Source: Rhodanobacter sp. 67-28
Lineage (GTDB): Bacteria > Pseudomonadota > Gammaproteobacteria > Xanthomonadales > Rhodanobacteraceae
Direction of reading: 5' to 3'
Assembly (NCBI GenBank): GCA_001898415.1
Contig: MKTU01000027.1
Location: forward strand, 56,885 to 120,884
DNA: 64,000 bases
A program made the position numbers and the translations under genes. Positions 36,836 through 45,600 of the stretch are shown here, piece after piece; the stretch's first letter is position 1, and each line of letters starts with the position of its first letter. The notes below the pieces were generated by a model. It had not been told where the DNA came from. It did not search any database and was given only the letters and a program-made list of their open reading frames with translations.

Positions 36836-38022
36836 CCCTGCCCCCGGTGGCGCCGGGTACACCGGAGCCCGCGGTGACTGACGATTCGCACGGCCCGGCA
36901 CCGACGCTGCGCATCATCGGGGACGTCGCCGCCTGGGACGCGATCCGCGCGGCCTGGGATGCACTGCACCAGGCCAGCCCCACGGCCTCGACCCCGCTGG
37001 ACTTTGCCTGGTTGCGCCATTGGTGGGACGTTTACGGCCCCGTATATGGCCAGGGCGGTCTGCGCATCATCACGTTGTGGCGGGGGTCGCGCCTGGTCGG
37101 CGCGCTGCCGCTGTACCTCGACGTGGGTCGCGGCGGCTGGCTCGGGGTGCGCTGCCTGCGCTTCCTCTCCACCGGGGAAGAGGAGTTCGAGGAGGTCTGC
37201 GCCGACTATCTGGACCTGCTGCACCTGCCCGGCGAGGACCGGGCCTGTGCGCAAGCCGCGTGGCGGGCGATCGACGCCATGGCCTGGGATACCCTGGAGC
37301 TGCTCGATCTCTCCGAGCATGCGGCCCTGTTGCGCTGGCGCAGCGATTTCCCTCGCCACGCCCGCCTGCAACTGTCGTCGCGCGGGGCCTGCCCGATCGC
37401 CTGGCTTGGCGACGGCTTCGAGGCTTACCTGGGCAGCCTGTCGCCCAAGACACGCAAGCACGCCCGCCAGTACCTGCGCGACGCCGAGCGTGCCGGCATC
37501 GTGGCGGAGCTGGCCGATGCCGCCACGGCCGACCGTCATTTCGACGATCTCGTGCGCGTCCACCAGGAGCGCTGGGTGGCGGCCGGTGAACCGGGTTGCT
37601 TCTCGGCGCCACGTTTCACCGAGTTCCATCGCGGCCTGGTGAGGCGGTGGACGGCAAGCGGGCGTGTGGTGCTGGCGCGGTTCTCGCACCAGGGAAGGAT
37701 CTTTGCCGTGCTCTACGGTTTCGTGACCGGGCGCAAGTTCGACCTGTACCAGTTTGGCGTGGCGCCGCTGGATCCTGGCGTGGTCCGCAGCTCGGGTACC
37801 GCGGCGAACCTGCTGCTGATGCGGCAGCTGGCACAGGGCGGCATCTCCCACTACGATTTCCTGCGGGGCGTCAGCACGTACAAGAAATCGCTGGCCACTG
37901 AACAACGCCAGCTGTTTTGCGCGACGTGCCGCAGGCATACGGCGCGCGCACTGCTCGACCGCCTGCGTCAGCTGTGCGTACGCGCAATCCGCCGCTTCAT
38001 CAAGCTGGTTTCGCCGGGCTGA
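36832..38022 (+). CDS. GNAT/FemAB-like acyltransferase (CelD/BcsL family)
   Basis: 396 aa. Matches the Acetyltransf_6 (CelD/BcsL) plan: FAWLRHWWDVYG near the N-terminus, LGSLSPKTRKHARQYLR in the middle, then a GNAT-like half with HQERWVAAGEPG, GRIFAVLYGFVTG and YDFLRGVSTYKK. FemAB/CelD-like proteins in exopolysaccharide loci are thought to acylate or aminoacylate the polymer. Overlaps the GT2 gene by 4 nt (ATGA). If an amino-acid product decorates this polysaccharide, this is one candidate for the transfer step, but that is conjecture. Confidence 0.75.
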   Translation: MTLPPVAPGTPEPAVTDDSHGPAPTLRIIGDVAAWDAIRAAWDALHQASPTASTPLDFAWLRHWWDVYGPVYGQGGLRIITLWRGSRLVGALPLYLDVGRGGWLGVRCLRFLSTGEEEFEEVCADYLDLLHLPGEDRACAQAAWRAIDAMAWDTLELLDLSEHAALLRWRSDFPRHARLQLSSRGACPIAWLGDGFEAYLGSLSPKTRKHARQYLRDAERAGIVAELADAATADRHFDDLVRVHQERWVAAGEPGCFSAPRFTEFHRGLVRRWTASGRVVLARFSHQGRIFAVLYGFVTGRKFDLYQFGVAPLDPGVVRSSGTAANLLLMRQLAQGGISHYDFLRGVSTYKKSLATEQRQLFCATCRRHTARALLDRLRQLCVRAIRRFIKLVSPG

Positions 38023-38037
38023 CCGCGGAGTGCTCCA

Positions 38038-39033
38038 ATGAAAAAGGCCATCGCGTCACACCTGCTCTGCCGCAGCGGTTTGCGCCGGGTGCTGCACCGG
38101 ACTGTGCGCTGGTCCGGCGTGCTCGCGCTCAACTACCATCGCATCGGCGATGCGCTGGGTACGCCGTTCGATCGCGGCCTGTGGAGCGCCAGCGCGGAGG
38201 CGTTTGCCGAGCAGGTCCGTTTCTGCAAGGCACAGCTGGAGATCATCGGCCCGGCCGACCTGCCGCGGGTACTCGCCGCCCGGCGCGGCCGCTACGCCAT
38301 GATCACGTTCGACGACGGCTACCGCGACAACTACGAGACGGCGTTGCCGATCCTGCGTGGCGAAGGCGTGACCGCCACCTTCTTCGTCGCTACCGGTTTC
38401 ATCGACGCGCCCAGCCTGCCGTGGTGGGACGAGATCGCCTGGATGGCGCGCACCAGCCAGCGCCAAGCGCTGCAGTTGCCGGCGTGGTTCGACGCGCCGA
38501 TCCACTTCGACGAGCCGGAACGGGAAGCGGCGGTACGTCGGCTGCTGCGCAGGTACAAGGAGATGCCGGCGCAGGACACGGCCGCGTATCTCGATGCCGT
38601 GGCGGATGCCACGGGTACCGGCCGCGCCGATGCCCGCGCCGGTGATGCGCTGTGGATGAACTGGGACATGCTGCGCGAGATGCAGGCGGCGGGCATGACC
38701 ATCGGAGGGCATACGGTGAATCATCCGGTGTTGTCGCGCATGTCGGCGCAGGGGCAGCGGCACGAGATCCTGGAATGCGGCCGCCGCCTCGCCGCCGAGC
38801 TGGGGACGCCGATGCGCTGCTTCAGCTATCCGGTGGGCAATCCCGGCGCGTTCGACCAGACCACCCGCGACTGCCTGCGCGAGGCGGGCGTGGAACATGC
38901 CTTCAGCTACTACGGCGGGCACGCCCGTTTCGACCACTGGGACGCCTACGACATTCCCCGCGTGGCCGTGGAGATGGAGCTGGACACCGACTGGTTCCGC
39001 TCCCTCGTGACCTTGCCGCAGTTGTTCGCGTGA
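38038..39033 (+). CDS. Polysaccharide deacetylase (NodB homology), second copy
   Basis: 331 aa. MITFDDGYRDNYE (about 87-99) supplies the metal-binding Asp pair and GHTVNHPVLS (about 223-232) the His ligands. CFSYPVGNPGAFD is the family's motif 3 region. No signal peptide or membrane helix is obvious, so it may act in the cytoplasm on lipid-linked intermediates, unlike the anchored pair at 32650-34496. It begins 15 nt after the acyltransferase stop and its own stop overlaps the next GTG. Confidence 0.85.
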   Translation: MKKAIASHLLCRSGLRRVLHRTVRWSGVLALNYHRIGDALGTPFDRGLWSASAEAFAEQVRFCKAQLEIIGPADLPRVLAARRGRYAMITFDDGYRDNYETALPILRGEGVTATFFVATGFIDAPSLPWWDEIAWMARTSQRQALQLPAWFDAPIHFDEPEREAAVRRLLRRYKEMPAQDTAAYLDAVADATGTGRADARAGDALWMNWDMLREMQAAGMTIGGHTVNHPVLSRMSAQGQRHEILECGRRLAAELGTPMRCFSYPVGNPGAFDQTTRDCLREAGVEHAFSYYGGHARFDHWDAYDIPRVAVEMELDTDWFRSLVTLPQLFA

Positions 39034-39839
39034 CCGGCGTGGCGAAGACGACCCCCACCCCGGTGCCCGCGACGAGCGGCGACCTGGTCAGCGTGGTGAT
39101 GCCGGTGTACAACGCCGCGACGTGGTTGCCGCGGGCGGTGGAGTCGGTGCTGGCGCAGAGCCATCGCAACCTGGAGCTGGTCGCGGTGGACGATGGTTCG
39201 CACGACGATTCGCTGGCGATCCTGCAGGCCTTCGCGCGCTCCGACGCGCGCGTGCGCGTGCAGCGCCAGGTGCAGAACGGCGGCGTGGCGGCGGCGCGCA
39301 ATGCCGCTCTGGCGGCTGCGCGGGGCGACTACATCGCCTTCCTCGACGCCGACGACTGGTGGCACCCGGCCAAGCTGGAGCGGCAACTGGCCAGCCTGCG
39401 CGCCAGTGGCGAGCGCATCAGCTACGCGGCGTACTGGCGGGTGGCGGAAGACGGCCGGGTGCTCAGCCGGGTGGACCCGCCCGCGCGGCTGGAGCATCGC
39501 GACATGCTGGCCAGCAATTTCATCGGCAATCTCACCGGCCTGTACGCGCGCGAGCTGGGCGACGTGCCGTTCCGTCGGATCGGCCACGAGGACTATGCGT
39601 TCTGGCTGGAGCAGGTTCGCCGCGCCGGCGTGGCGGTGCGCGCGGACAGCGCCGAACCGCTGGCCTGGTATCTGGTGCGCGAGTCGTCGCTGTCGGCCAA
39701 CAAGCTGCGCGCGGCGCGCTGGCAGTGGACGATCTATCGCCAGGTCGAGAAGCTCGGCTTGCTGCGCGCCTCGCTGTGCATGCTGCGCTACGTGTGGCAC
39801 GCCTTCGCCAAGCGCAGGCGACCGCGCCGATCGCCCTGA
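39030..39839 (+). CDS. Family GT2 glycosyltransferase
   Basis: 269 aa. VSVVMPVYNAATWL, VDDGSHDDSL, GGVAAARNAAL and the DxD site FLDADDWW mark a GT-A glycosyltransferase. GHEDYAFWLEQ is the catalytic-base region. GTG 39030 overlaps the deacetylase stop (GTGA), so coupling sets the start. Shorter than the other GT2. It closes the 35771-39839 gene string and is convergent, 10 nt apart, with the lyase-like gene. Confidence 0.85.
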   Translation: MTGVAKTTPTPVPATSGDLVSVVMPVYNAATWLPRAVESVLAQSHRNLELVAVDDGSHDDSLAILQAFARSDARVRVQRQVQNGGVAAARNAALAAARGDYIAFLDADDWWHPAKLERQLASLRASGERISYAAYWRVAEDGRVLSRVDPPARLEHRDMLASNFIGNLTGLYARELGDVPFRRIGHEDYAFWLEQVRRAGVAVRADSAEPLAWYLVRESSLSANKLRAARWQWTIYRQVEKLGLLRASLCMLRYVWHAFAKRRRPRRSP

Positions 39840-39849
39840 TCGACGCGCG

Positions 39850-41550
39850 TCAGGGGCGCGCCGGGGCGGCGCCGCTGCCCGCGTCCTGGCGCATCAGCCA
39901 CTGCACCACGCCGGTGCCGCGATGGTTCCAGTTGAAGCGTCGCGCGGTGCTGGCGTTGCGCGCGCAGGCGACGGCGTACGACGACGCCAGCGCATGCATG
40001 CGCCGGTCCAGCGCATGCTGCAGCTGCGGGTCGGTGCTGAAATAGCGGGCGGCGGCCACCGGCAGGGTCAGCTCCACGTTGTGCGAATCGCTGTACCAGC
40101 CGTCGGAGTTCTCGATGGCGACCAGCCTGGCCCGGTCGACGTGGGCCGACGACCAGTACCAGCTGATCTGGCCACCGGGTCCGCTGCACGGGTCGCGCCA
40201 GTCCTTGCCGACCGTGGCCACGGTTTTGGCGTCGATCCAGCCGTAGCGCTCGAGGTAGCGGCCGAACGCGGTGATCATCGGCGGGATGCGCGCGTCCCCG
40301 GTGGCCAGCCAGGCATGCCACAGGCCGTCGATGATGTTCTGCGTCATCCACGGCGAGCTGCCCGGCACGTCGGTGGCCGCGTCGTACGGGTTGCCTTCGT
40401 GCATGTCCCAGCTGCTGCGCCAGGAGCCGTCATTGCCCAGGCCGTCGGGATTGTGCTGCTGGTGCTGGTACAGCCAGCCCACGCGATCGCCGATGTCTTG
40501 CAGGTATTCGCGCTTGCCGGTGAGTTCCCACGCGCTGACGATCTGCAGCAGGCCCAACCCGGCCTGCCGTTCGGTGAAGAACTTCTGGGTGAGCCCGGTG
40601 TAGGGGCCGGCGGGAATGGTCCAGCCGCCGGTATCCCACGCTCCCACCATGCGTTCGACCAGTGCCGTGTCGTCCTGGCTGTCGTCGCCGGTGAGGCCGA
40701 GCGCGAGCAGGGTCGGCTGGATGTAGACGTACTTCGGGTCGCAGGGGTTCACCTCGCCCAGCTTGAAACCGCCGCCGCACAGCGGCCAGCCCGGTGCGCC
40801 GAAGCGGCGGATGTGCGCCATGTAGAAGTGGTAGCTCTGGACCGCGGCGGCGAGGTAATCGACGCGGCCGGTGCGCACGTACTGCTGGAACAGCGCGGTG
40901 GGGCGATCGAACAGCCACGCCGAGCCGTCGCTGCGCGGAAGTTTGCGCGCCCAGGCGAACTGGGTTTCGAAGTAGCGGTCGTAGGCGCCGGGGGGTACCG
41001 CCGGCACTTGCGGGCCGGCGATCAGGGAAGCGGTCATCCATTGCGGGCTGAGCGTGGCCAGCACGCCCGGCACGCGCACGCCGTCGGCACCGTCCACCAG
41101 CTCGTCGGCGTAGGCCCAGCCCGGCGCGGCGGTCGCGGTGGCGCCGACCGGCGCGAGGGCGAAACGCAGCTGCGCGCTGTCGCCGGCCAGCGTGGCGTGG
41201 AACTGCGCGCGCACGGCGCGGATGCCGCCGCCGTCGAAATGCCAGCGCAACGTGGCCTCGACATGCGCCGGCACGGGCTGGCCGCGCGCGTCCTCGATGC
41301 GCACCCGTCGCGCGTCGTCCAGCATGCCGGGCGGGAACGGGATGCCGACAGTCACCGCGACCCGATCGCCGACGGCGCCGTGGCGATGCAGGGTGATCGT
41401 CTGCCACTGCGCGCCGATGCCGGTCGGCGCCAGCCTGGCGATCGGTGGCGGCGCGCTGGCGCCTTGCGCGTGCGCGGTCGCGAGCAGCAGGCCGAGGCCG
41501 GCGAACAGTGCGCCCAGCCGCCGGACGAAGCCGCGCGCTGCGCGTGTCAC
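39850..41550 (-). CDS. Secreted lyase-like protein (PcRGLX/YetA-like)
   Basis: 566 aa. A twin-basic start and hydrophobic core (RLGALFAGLGLLLATAHA) form a signal peptide. Residues about 40-150 have strand-rich character with VGIPFPPGML, VEATLRWHFDGGG and FHATLAG, like the RIFT barrel of PcRGLX/YetA-type exo-rhamnogalacturonan lyases. The rest has helix-rich toroid character with Trp/Tyr-rich motifs (SWRSSWDMHEGNPYD, QISWYWSSAHVD). Possibly cleaves or edits the exopolysaccharide in the periplasm. GTG 41550 overlaps the GalE stop by 4 nt, so it is the distal gene of the leftward export operon. Confidence 0.65.
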   Translation of the reverse strand: MTRAARGFVRRLGALFAGLGLLLATAHAQGASAPPPIARLAPTGIGAQWQTITLHRHGAVGDRVAVTVGIPFPPGMLDDARRVRIEDARGQPVPAHVEATLRWHFDGGGIRAVRAQFHATLAGDSAQLRFALAPVGATATAAPGWAYADELVDGADGVRVPGVLATLSPQWMTASLIAGPQVPAVPPGAYDRYFETQFAWARKLPRSDGSAWLFDRPTALFQQYVRTGRVDYLAAAVQSYHFYMAHIRRFGAPGWPLCGGGFKLGEVNPCDPKYVYIQPTLLALGLTGDDSQDDTALVERMVGAWDTGGWTIPAGPYTGLTQKFFTERQAGLGLLQIVSAWELTGKREYLQDIGDRVGWLYQHQQHNPDGLGNDGSWRSSWDMHEGNPYDAATDVPGSSPWMTQNIIDGLWHAWLATGDARIPPMITAFGRYLERYGWIDAKTVATVGKDWRDPCSGPGGQISWYWSSAHVDRARLVAIENSDGWYSDSHNVELTLPVAAARYFSTDPQLQHALDRRMHALASSYAVACARNASTARRFNWNHRGTGVVQWLMRQDAGSGAAPARP

Positions 41551-42539
41551 CGGGCCGCGTCCCGTGCCGCCAGCTGGCGTTCCCACGCGAGCGCGGTGCG
41601 CACGATGAACTCCAGGTCGTCGTGGCGCGGCGCCCAGCCCAGGCGCTGGCGCAGGCGGTCGGCGCGGGCGATCAGCATCGGCGGATCGCCCGCGCGGCGC
41701 GGCTGCTCGGTCACCTGCAGCGTCGCGCCGCTGACCCGGCGCACCGTCTCGATCACCTCGCGCACGCTGTAGCCGTGGCCGTAGCCGCAGTTCAGCGTCA
41801 GCGACTCGCCGCCCGTGCGCAGGTGGTCGAGCGCGCGCAGGTGCGCCGCGGCCAGGTCCTCGACATGGATGTAGTCGCGGATGCCGGTGCCGTCGGGAGT
41901 GTCGTAGTCGGTGCCGAAGATGGCCAGGCCCGGGCGCTTGCCCACCGCATGCTCGCAGGCGACCTTGAGCAGCAGGGTGGCGTTGGGCGTGGATTGCCCG
42001 ATGCGGCCGAGCGGGTCGCAGCCGGCGACGTTGAAGTAGCGCAGGATCACGTAGCGCATCGCGCCGGCGGTGCCCAGGTCGCGCAGCATCATCTCGGACA
42101 TCAGCTTGGAGCTGCCGTACGGATTGATCGGCTGCAGCGGCGTGTCCTCGTCGGCCACGCCGCTGGCCGGCGTGCCGTACACCGCCGCGGTCGAGGAAAA
42201 GATGAAACGGTCCACGCCGGCCTCGACGCAGCAGGCGAGCAGGTTGCGCGTGTTGCAGGTGTTGTTGCCGTAGTACTTCAGCGGGTCGCGCACCGATTCG
42301 GGCACTACCGTGTGCGCGGCGAAATGCATCACCGCATCCACCTTGTGCTCGGCCAGCACGCGTGACACCAGCGGCTGATCGCCCACGTTGCCCACCACCA
42401 GCTCGGCGCCGCGCACGGCGTCGGCGAAGCCGCTGACGAGGTTGTCCAGCACCACCACCCGCTCGCCGCGTTCGCTCAGCTGCTGCACCACGTGGCTGCC
42501 GATGTAGCCGGCGCCGCCGGTGACCAGGATCGTGCTCAT
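41547..42539 (-). CDS. galE: UDP-glucose 4-epimerase
   Basis: 330 aa, normal length for GalE. VTGGAGYIGSH (6-16) binds NAD. SSTAAVYG and YGSSKLMSE provide the Ser/Thr, Tyr and Lys of the catalytic set. FNVAGCDPLGRIGQ, GTDYDTPDGTGIRDYIHV and TLNCGYGHGYSV are strongly GalE-like. Interconverts UDP-Glc and UDP-Gal (or the N-acetyl forms), feeding polymer assembly. Start ATG 42539 overlaps the stop of the upstream hydrolase gene. Confidence 0.95.
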   Translation of the reverse strand: MSTILVTGGAGYIGSHVVQQLSERGERVVVLDNLVSGFADAVRGAELVVGNVGDQPLVSRVLAEHKVDAVMHFAAHTVVPESVRDPLKYYGNNTCNTRNLLACCVEAGVDRFIFSSTAAVYGTPASGVADEDTPLQPINPYGSSKLMSEMMLRDLGTAGAMRYVILRYFNVAGCDPLGRIGQSTPNATLLLKVACEHAVGKRPGLAIFGTDYDTPDGTGIRDYIHVEDLAAAHLRALDHLRTGGESLTLNCGYGHGYSVREVIETVRRVSGATLQVTEQPRRAGDPPMLIARADRLRQRLGWAPRHDDLEFIVRTALAWERQLAARDAAR

Positions 42540-43366
42540 GGATTGCTCCCGCCGGAAATCGGAAAATTGTCCCGCAACCACGTCGCGATGTCGTCCAGAA
42601 GGCGCTGGCGATCCACCTGCAGGGCGTAGGTGTGGTCGCTGCCGGCGAACAGGCGCGCGCTGATCTGCGGGCGGTCGGCCAGGCGCCCGAAGCACTCGCG
42701 GAACTGGCGCGGATGGTTGAAGTAGCGGGTCACCCCCCCGCTGTAGATGAAGTGCAGCCTGAGACCGCGGTCGAGCATGGTGGCCAGTTCCCGTTGCACC
42801 TGCTCGCGCGGCGGGAAACGTACCGCGAAGACGTCGTCGCCCTGGCTGGCGCGCGCCTGCAGGCTGCGGCTGATGAAGCGTTGCCAGCGCGAGCCGCTCC
42901 ACAGCCGCGGCAGGTAGTGGCGCAGGCGAAAGCCCAGCGTGCGGTAGGCGTAGCCATCGAGGAAGACGGCGCCGGCCACGCGCGGCTCGTCGAGCGCCAC
43001 GCCGTGCGCGTTCTGCGCGCCGGAACACAGGCCGAGCAGCACGAAGCGGCTGCAGCCGGCGTGACTGGCGAGCAGGCTCATCGCGTCGGCGACGTCCGCC
43101 TTCACCTGCTGCGCTTGCGAGCCCGCTTCGTCGGCGGCGCTGCTGTCGCCGAGCGAGGAAAGGTCGAAGCGCAGGGTGGGATAGCCGTCGGCGTTCAGCC
43201 GCCGGGTGAGTTCCACGTGCAGCCGGAACGGCCCGACCCGGTGCACCATGCCGGCATTCAGCACGATCACGCCGACCGGCGCGGCAGGTGTCGCCGCATC
43301 GGGCAGCCCGGCCACGCCGACCAGGTGCTGCGCGCGGCCGAAGCGGAAGGCGCGTTCCGTGCTCAT
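42536..43366 (-). CDS. Alpha/beta hydrolase, exosortase-A-associated hydrolase 1-like
   Basis: 276 aa. VIVLNAGMVHRVGP and LRFDLSSLGDS resemble TIGR03100 hydrolases that travel with XrtA-type exopolysaccharide genes. The nucleophile elbow reads GLCSG, so Cys sits where Ser is usual. A late acid/His region (GSDHTYA) is present. Overlaps both neighbours by 4 nt. Substrate unknown in all members I know of. No exosortase is visible in this window. Confidence 0.75.
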   Translation of the reverse strand: MSTERAFRFGRAQHLVGVAGLPDAATPAAPVGVIVLNAGMVHRVGPFRLHVELTRRLNADGYPTLRFDLSSLGDSSAADEAGSQAQQVKADVADAMSLLASHAGCSRFVLLGLCSGAQNAHGVALDEPRVAGAVFLDGYAYRTLGFRLRHYLPRLWSGSRWQRFISRSLQARASQGDDVFAVRFPPREQVQRELATMLDRGLRLHFIYSGGVTRYFNHPRQFRECFGRLADRPQISARLFAGSDHTYALQVDRQRLLDDIATWLRDNFPISGGSNP

Positions 43367-44139
43367 GCCGCCGCTCGCAGGTGGTCGCCGACGGCGCGGA
43401 TCAGGTCGGGGGCGAGGATGGCGTGCTCCAGCCGATCCAGCACATCCCAGCTTGCCGTGGATGACAGCGCGACGACCGCGCTGCCGGCGCCGAGCTGCGC
43501 GGGCCAGTCCGCATGCGTGGCGGCGGGCTGCGATGCGAACACGCGCACGGGAATCGTCGCCGGCGTCGCGCGCCAGCCGTCGAGCTGCCGGCGCAGGTCG
43601 GCGCCGACCGGAAAGCCCAGCCATTGATCGGCCGCGTCCTCGCGGCTGCGCGGCGCGGGGAAGCGCATCGGGTCCGCGCGCAGGGCCTCCTGCGCCGCGT
43701 CCAGCCGGGTCACGGATTCGTGGCCGTCCAGCAGCGGGTCCCACAGCAGGAGTTCCGCCATGCGGCCGGCCGCGGCCGCTTCCAGCGCGATGGCGCCGCC
43801 CAGTCGTGCGCCGAAGCCGATCACCCGGCTGCAGCCGGAGCGTGCACGCAGTTCAGCCGCCGCGGCAACCGTGTCGGCCACGCAGCGGGTCCAGTCGCAG
43901 GTATCGCTGGGGCCGGCCGAGTCGCCGGTGCCGAAATAGTCGAAGCGCAGCGCGGCGACGCCTTGCAGCGCCAGTGCATCGGCGAGCTGGCGGTACACGC
44001 GATGGCTGCGAATCATGTCCTGGCCCAGCGGCGGGCACAGCAGCATGGCCGTGCGCGCCGGCCCGGCGACCGGATGATAGAGACCGAACAGACTCTCCCC
44101 GCTACCGAATTGGCACGGTTGTGCCGGTTCGACGCGCAT
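43363..44139 (-). CDS. Alpha/beta hydrolase, exosortase-A-associated hydrolase 2-like
   Basis: 258 aa. LFGLYHPV, LLCPPLGQDMIRSHR and LRFDYFGTGDSAG fit TIGR03101-type hydrolases. The nucleophile elbow reads GARLG with no Ser or Cys in the central position, so it may be non-hydrolytic or use other residues. Pairs with the preceding hydrolase through a 4-nt overlap; its start is 3 nt after the outer-membrane barrel stop. Function unknown. Confidence 0.7.
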   Translation of the reverse strand: MRVEPAQPCQFGSGESLFGLYHPVAGPARTAMLLCPPLGQDMIRSHRVYRQLADALALQGVAALRFDYFGTGDSAGPSDTCDWTRCVADTVAAAAELRARSGCSRVIGFGARLGGAIALEAAAAGRMAELLLWDPLLDGHESVTRLDAAQEALRADPMRFPAPRSREDAADQWLGFPVGADLRRQLDGWRATPATIPVRVFASQPAATHADWPAQLGAGSAVVALSSTASWDVLDRLEHAILAPDLIRAVGDHLRAAA

Positions 44140-44142
44140 CCG

Positions 44143-45450
44143 TCACCTCCGGTAGGCCACGCCGAGATAGATCTCGTTGGCATGGTAGCTGGCGCCGACG
44201 GTGTCGCTGTGACGCACGCGACGGGTGAACGACGCGTTCCAGCTCCAGTGCTCGGTGCGCTGGGTGGCAAGGATCAGGCCGAAGTTGGTGGTGCGGTCGG
44301 TGCGCGCCATCGTGTTGTATTCCATCGACTCGGTGTTGCCGAACAGCGACAGCGTGGTGCGCGGGTGCAGTCGGTAGTCGAGGCCGAGGGTGCCGCCGCG
44401 GCCGCGCTGGCTGTCGGTGGGGTCGTTGACGTAATCGAAGTTGCGGTACAGCGGCGCGATGCGCAGGTTCCAGCGCGTGCCGACGTAGGTGTAGACCACC
44501 TCGTAGCGCCGCTCGGTATAGACCTGCGAGCTGATCACGGTGGCACCGGTGTTGATGTTCGACGGTGCCGGCGCCGATTCGCCGGGGTTCTGGTCGAGCT
44601 GGTTGATCAGGTCTTCCGCCGCGTCGCCGTACTGGCGCGCACCGCGCAGCAGCAGGGTGCTGTTGGGGGTCATGCGCCAGGCCACGCTCAGCCGCGCCAG
44701 CGGCGTGTTGATCGACTGCGCCTGGTCGAACGAGAGCCGTGACCAGCCCACCGAGGCATTGACGTCGAGCTGGCTGAGGCGGCTGACCGAACTGACGAAC
44801 AGCTGGGTGCGGTTGTAGGCCGGACCGGCGTCGGCGTGGTCGAAGGTCACCCGCTCGGTTTCCGCGTTGGCCGACAGCGATGCGGTGGGGCTGAGATCCT
44901 TGAACAGGCGCAAGGCCAGCAGGCCGCGCGAGGAATCGAACTCGTTGGTCTTGGACGCGCGGCTGTCGATGTAGCGCAGTTCGGCCTGGCCGCGCACGGT
45001 CGGGTTGAGCCGGAAACGCAGGGTCGGGCCCAGCGTCAGCACGTTGGTCTGCTGCTGGTTGTCTGGCGCATTGCTGGAGAAGGTCGACAGCGGCTGCACG
45101 CTGGCCACGTCGCGCACGGTGAAATCCAGTCGCTCGGGCAGCACCGTCCAGTTCGCCTGGCCGGCGAGCTGGGCCAGCGTCTGGTTATCGAAGGCGTGCG
45201 CCAGGTAGTCGCGGTACTCCAGGTTGCCGACCACGTCGGCCTGGAAGGTGGAGCCTTCCTGCTGATAGCTGAAGTCGAAGCCCGGGATCAGCATGTTCTG
45301 GCTGATCGGGTCGGTTTCGGTCAGGCCGATGTTGTCGCTGTGGCCCACGCCGACGCGCCAGCCGTAGTCGAACTGCGCCGCCGATGCGCCGGTCGAGGCA
45401 ATGACCAGCATCGACCCCAGTACGCAATTGCGGGTGCGATATGTCGACAT
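44143..45450 (-). CDS. Outer-membrane beta-barrel protein of the exopolysaccharide export system
   Basis: 435 aa. Signal peptide (NCVLGSMLVIASTGASA) and then alternating amphipathic strands with frequent aromatic girdle residues, ending in LGVAYRR as expected for a barrel. DYGWRVGVGHSDNIGLTETD near the mature N-terminus is typical of the TIGR03016-like barrels of XrtA-type loci. Probably the outer-membrane pore or assembly factor. ATG 45450 follows AAGGGGG at about 10 nt; ATG 45477 is the alternative. The preceding gap (45451-45600) shows no clear feature. Confidence 0.7.
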   Translation of the reverse strand: MSTYRTRNCVLGSMLVIASTGASAAQFDYGWRVGVGHSDNIGLTETDPISQNMLIPGFDFSYQQEGSTFQADVVGNLEYRDYLAHAFDNQTLAQLAGQANWTVLPERLDFTVRDVASVQPLSTFSSNAPDNQQQTNVLTLGPTLRFRLNPTVRGQAELRYIDSRASKTNEFDSSRGLLALRLFKDLSPTASLSANAETERVTFDHADAGPAYNRTQLFVSSVSRLSQLDVNASVGWSRLSFDQAQSINTPLARLSVAWRMTPNSTLLLRGARQYGDAAEDLINQLDQNPGESAPAPSNINTGATVISSQVYTERRYEVVYTYVGTRWNLRIAPLYRNFDYVNDPTDSQRGRGGTLGLDYRLHPRTTLSLFGNTESMEYNTMARTDRTTNFGLILATQRTEHWSWNASFTRRVRHSDTVGASYHANEIYLGVAYRR

Positions 45451-45600
45451 GTGTGCGTGCCCCCTTGTCTTGTCCATGATCGTCGAGCCCTGAACCTGCG
45501 GAAACCGCATCCGATGGCTTGCCCCTGGCGCTGCGAGTCTGGCAGATCCGCGCGGAACCGTGCGGTCGGGCGGAGTGTCGCAACGCCCCGCCGGACGGCC

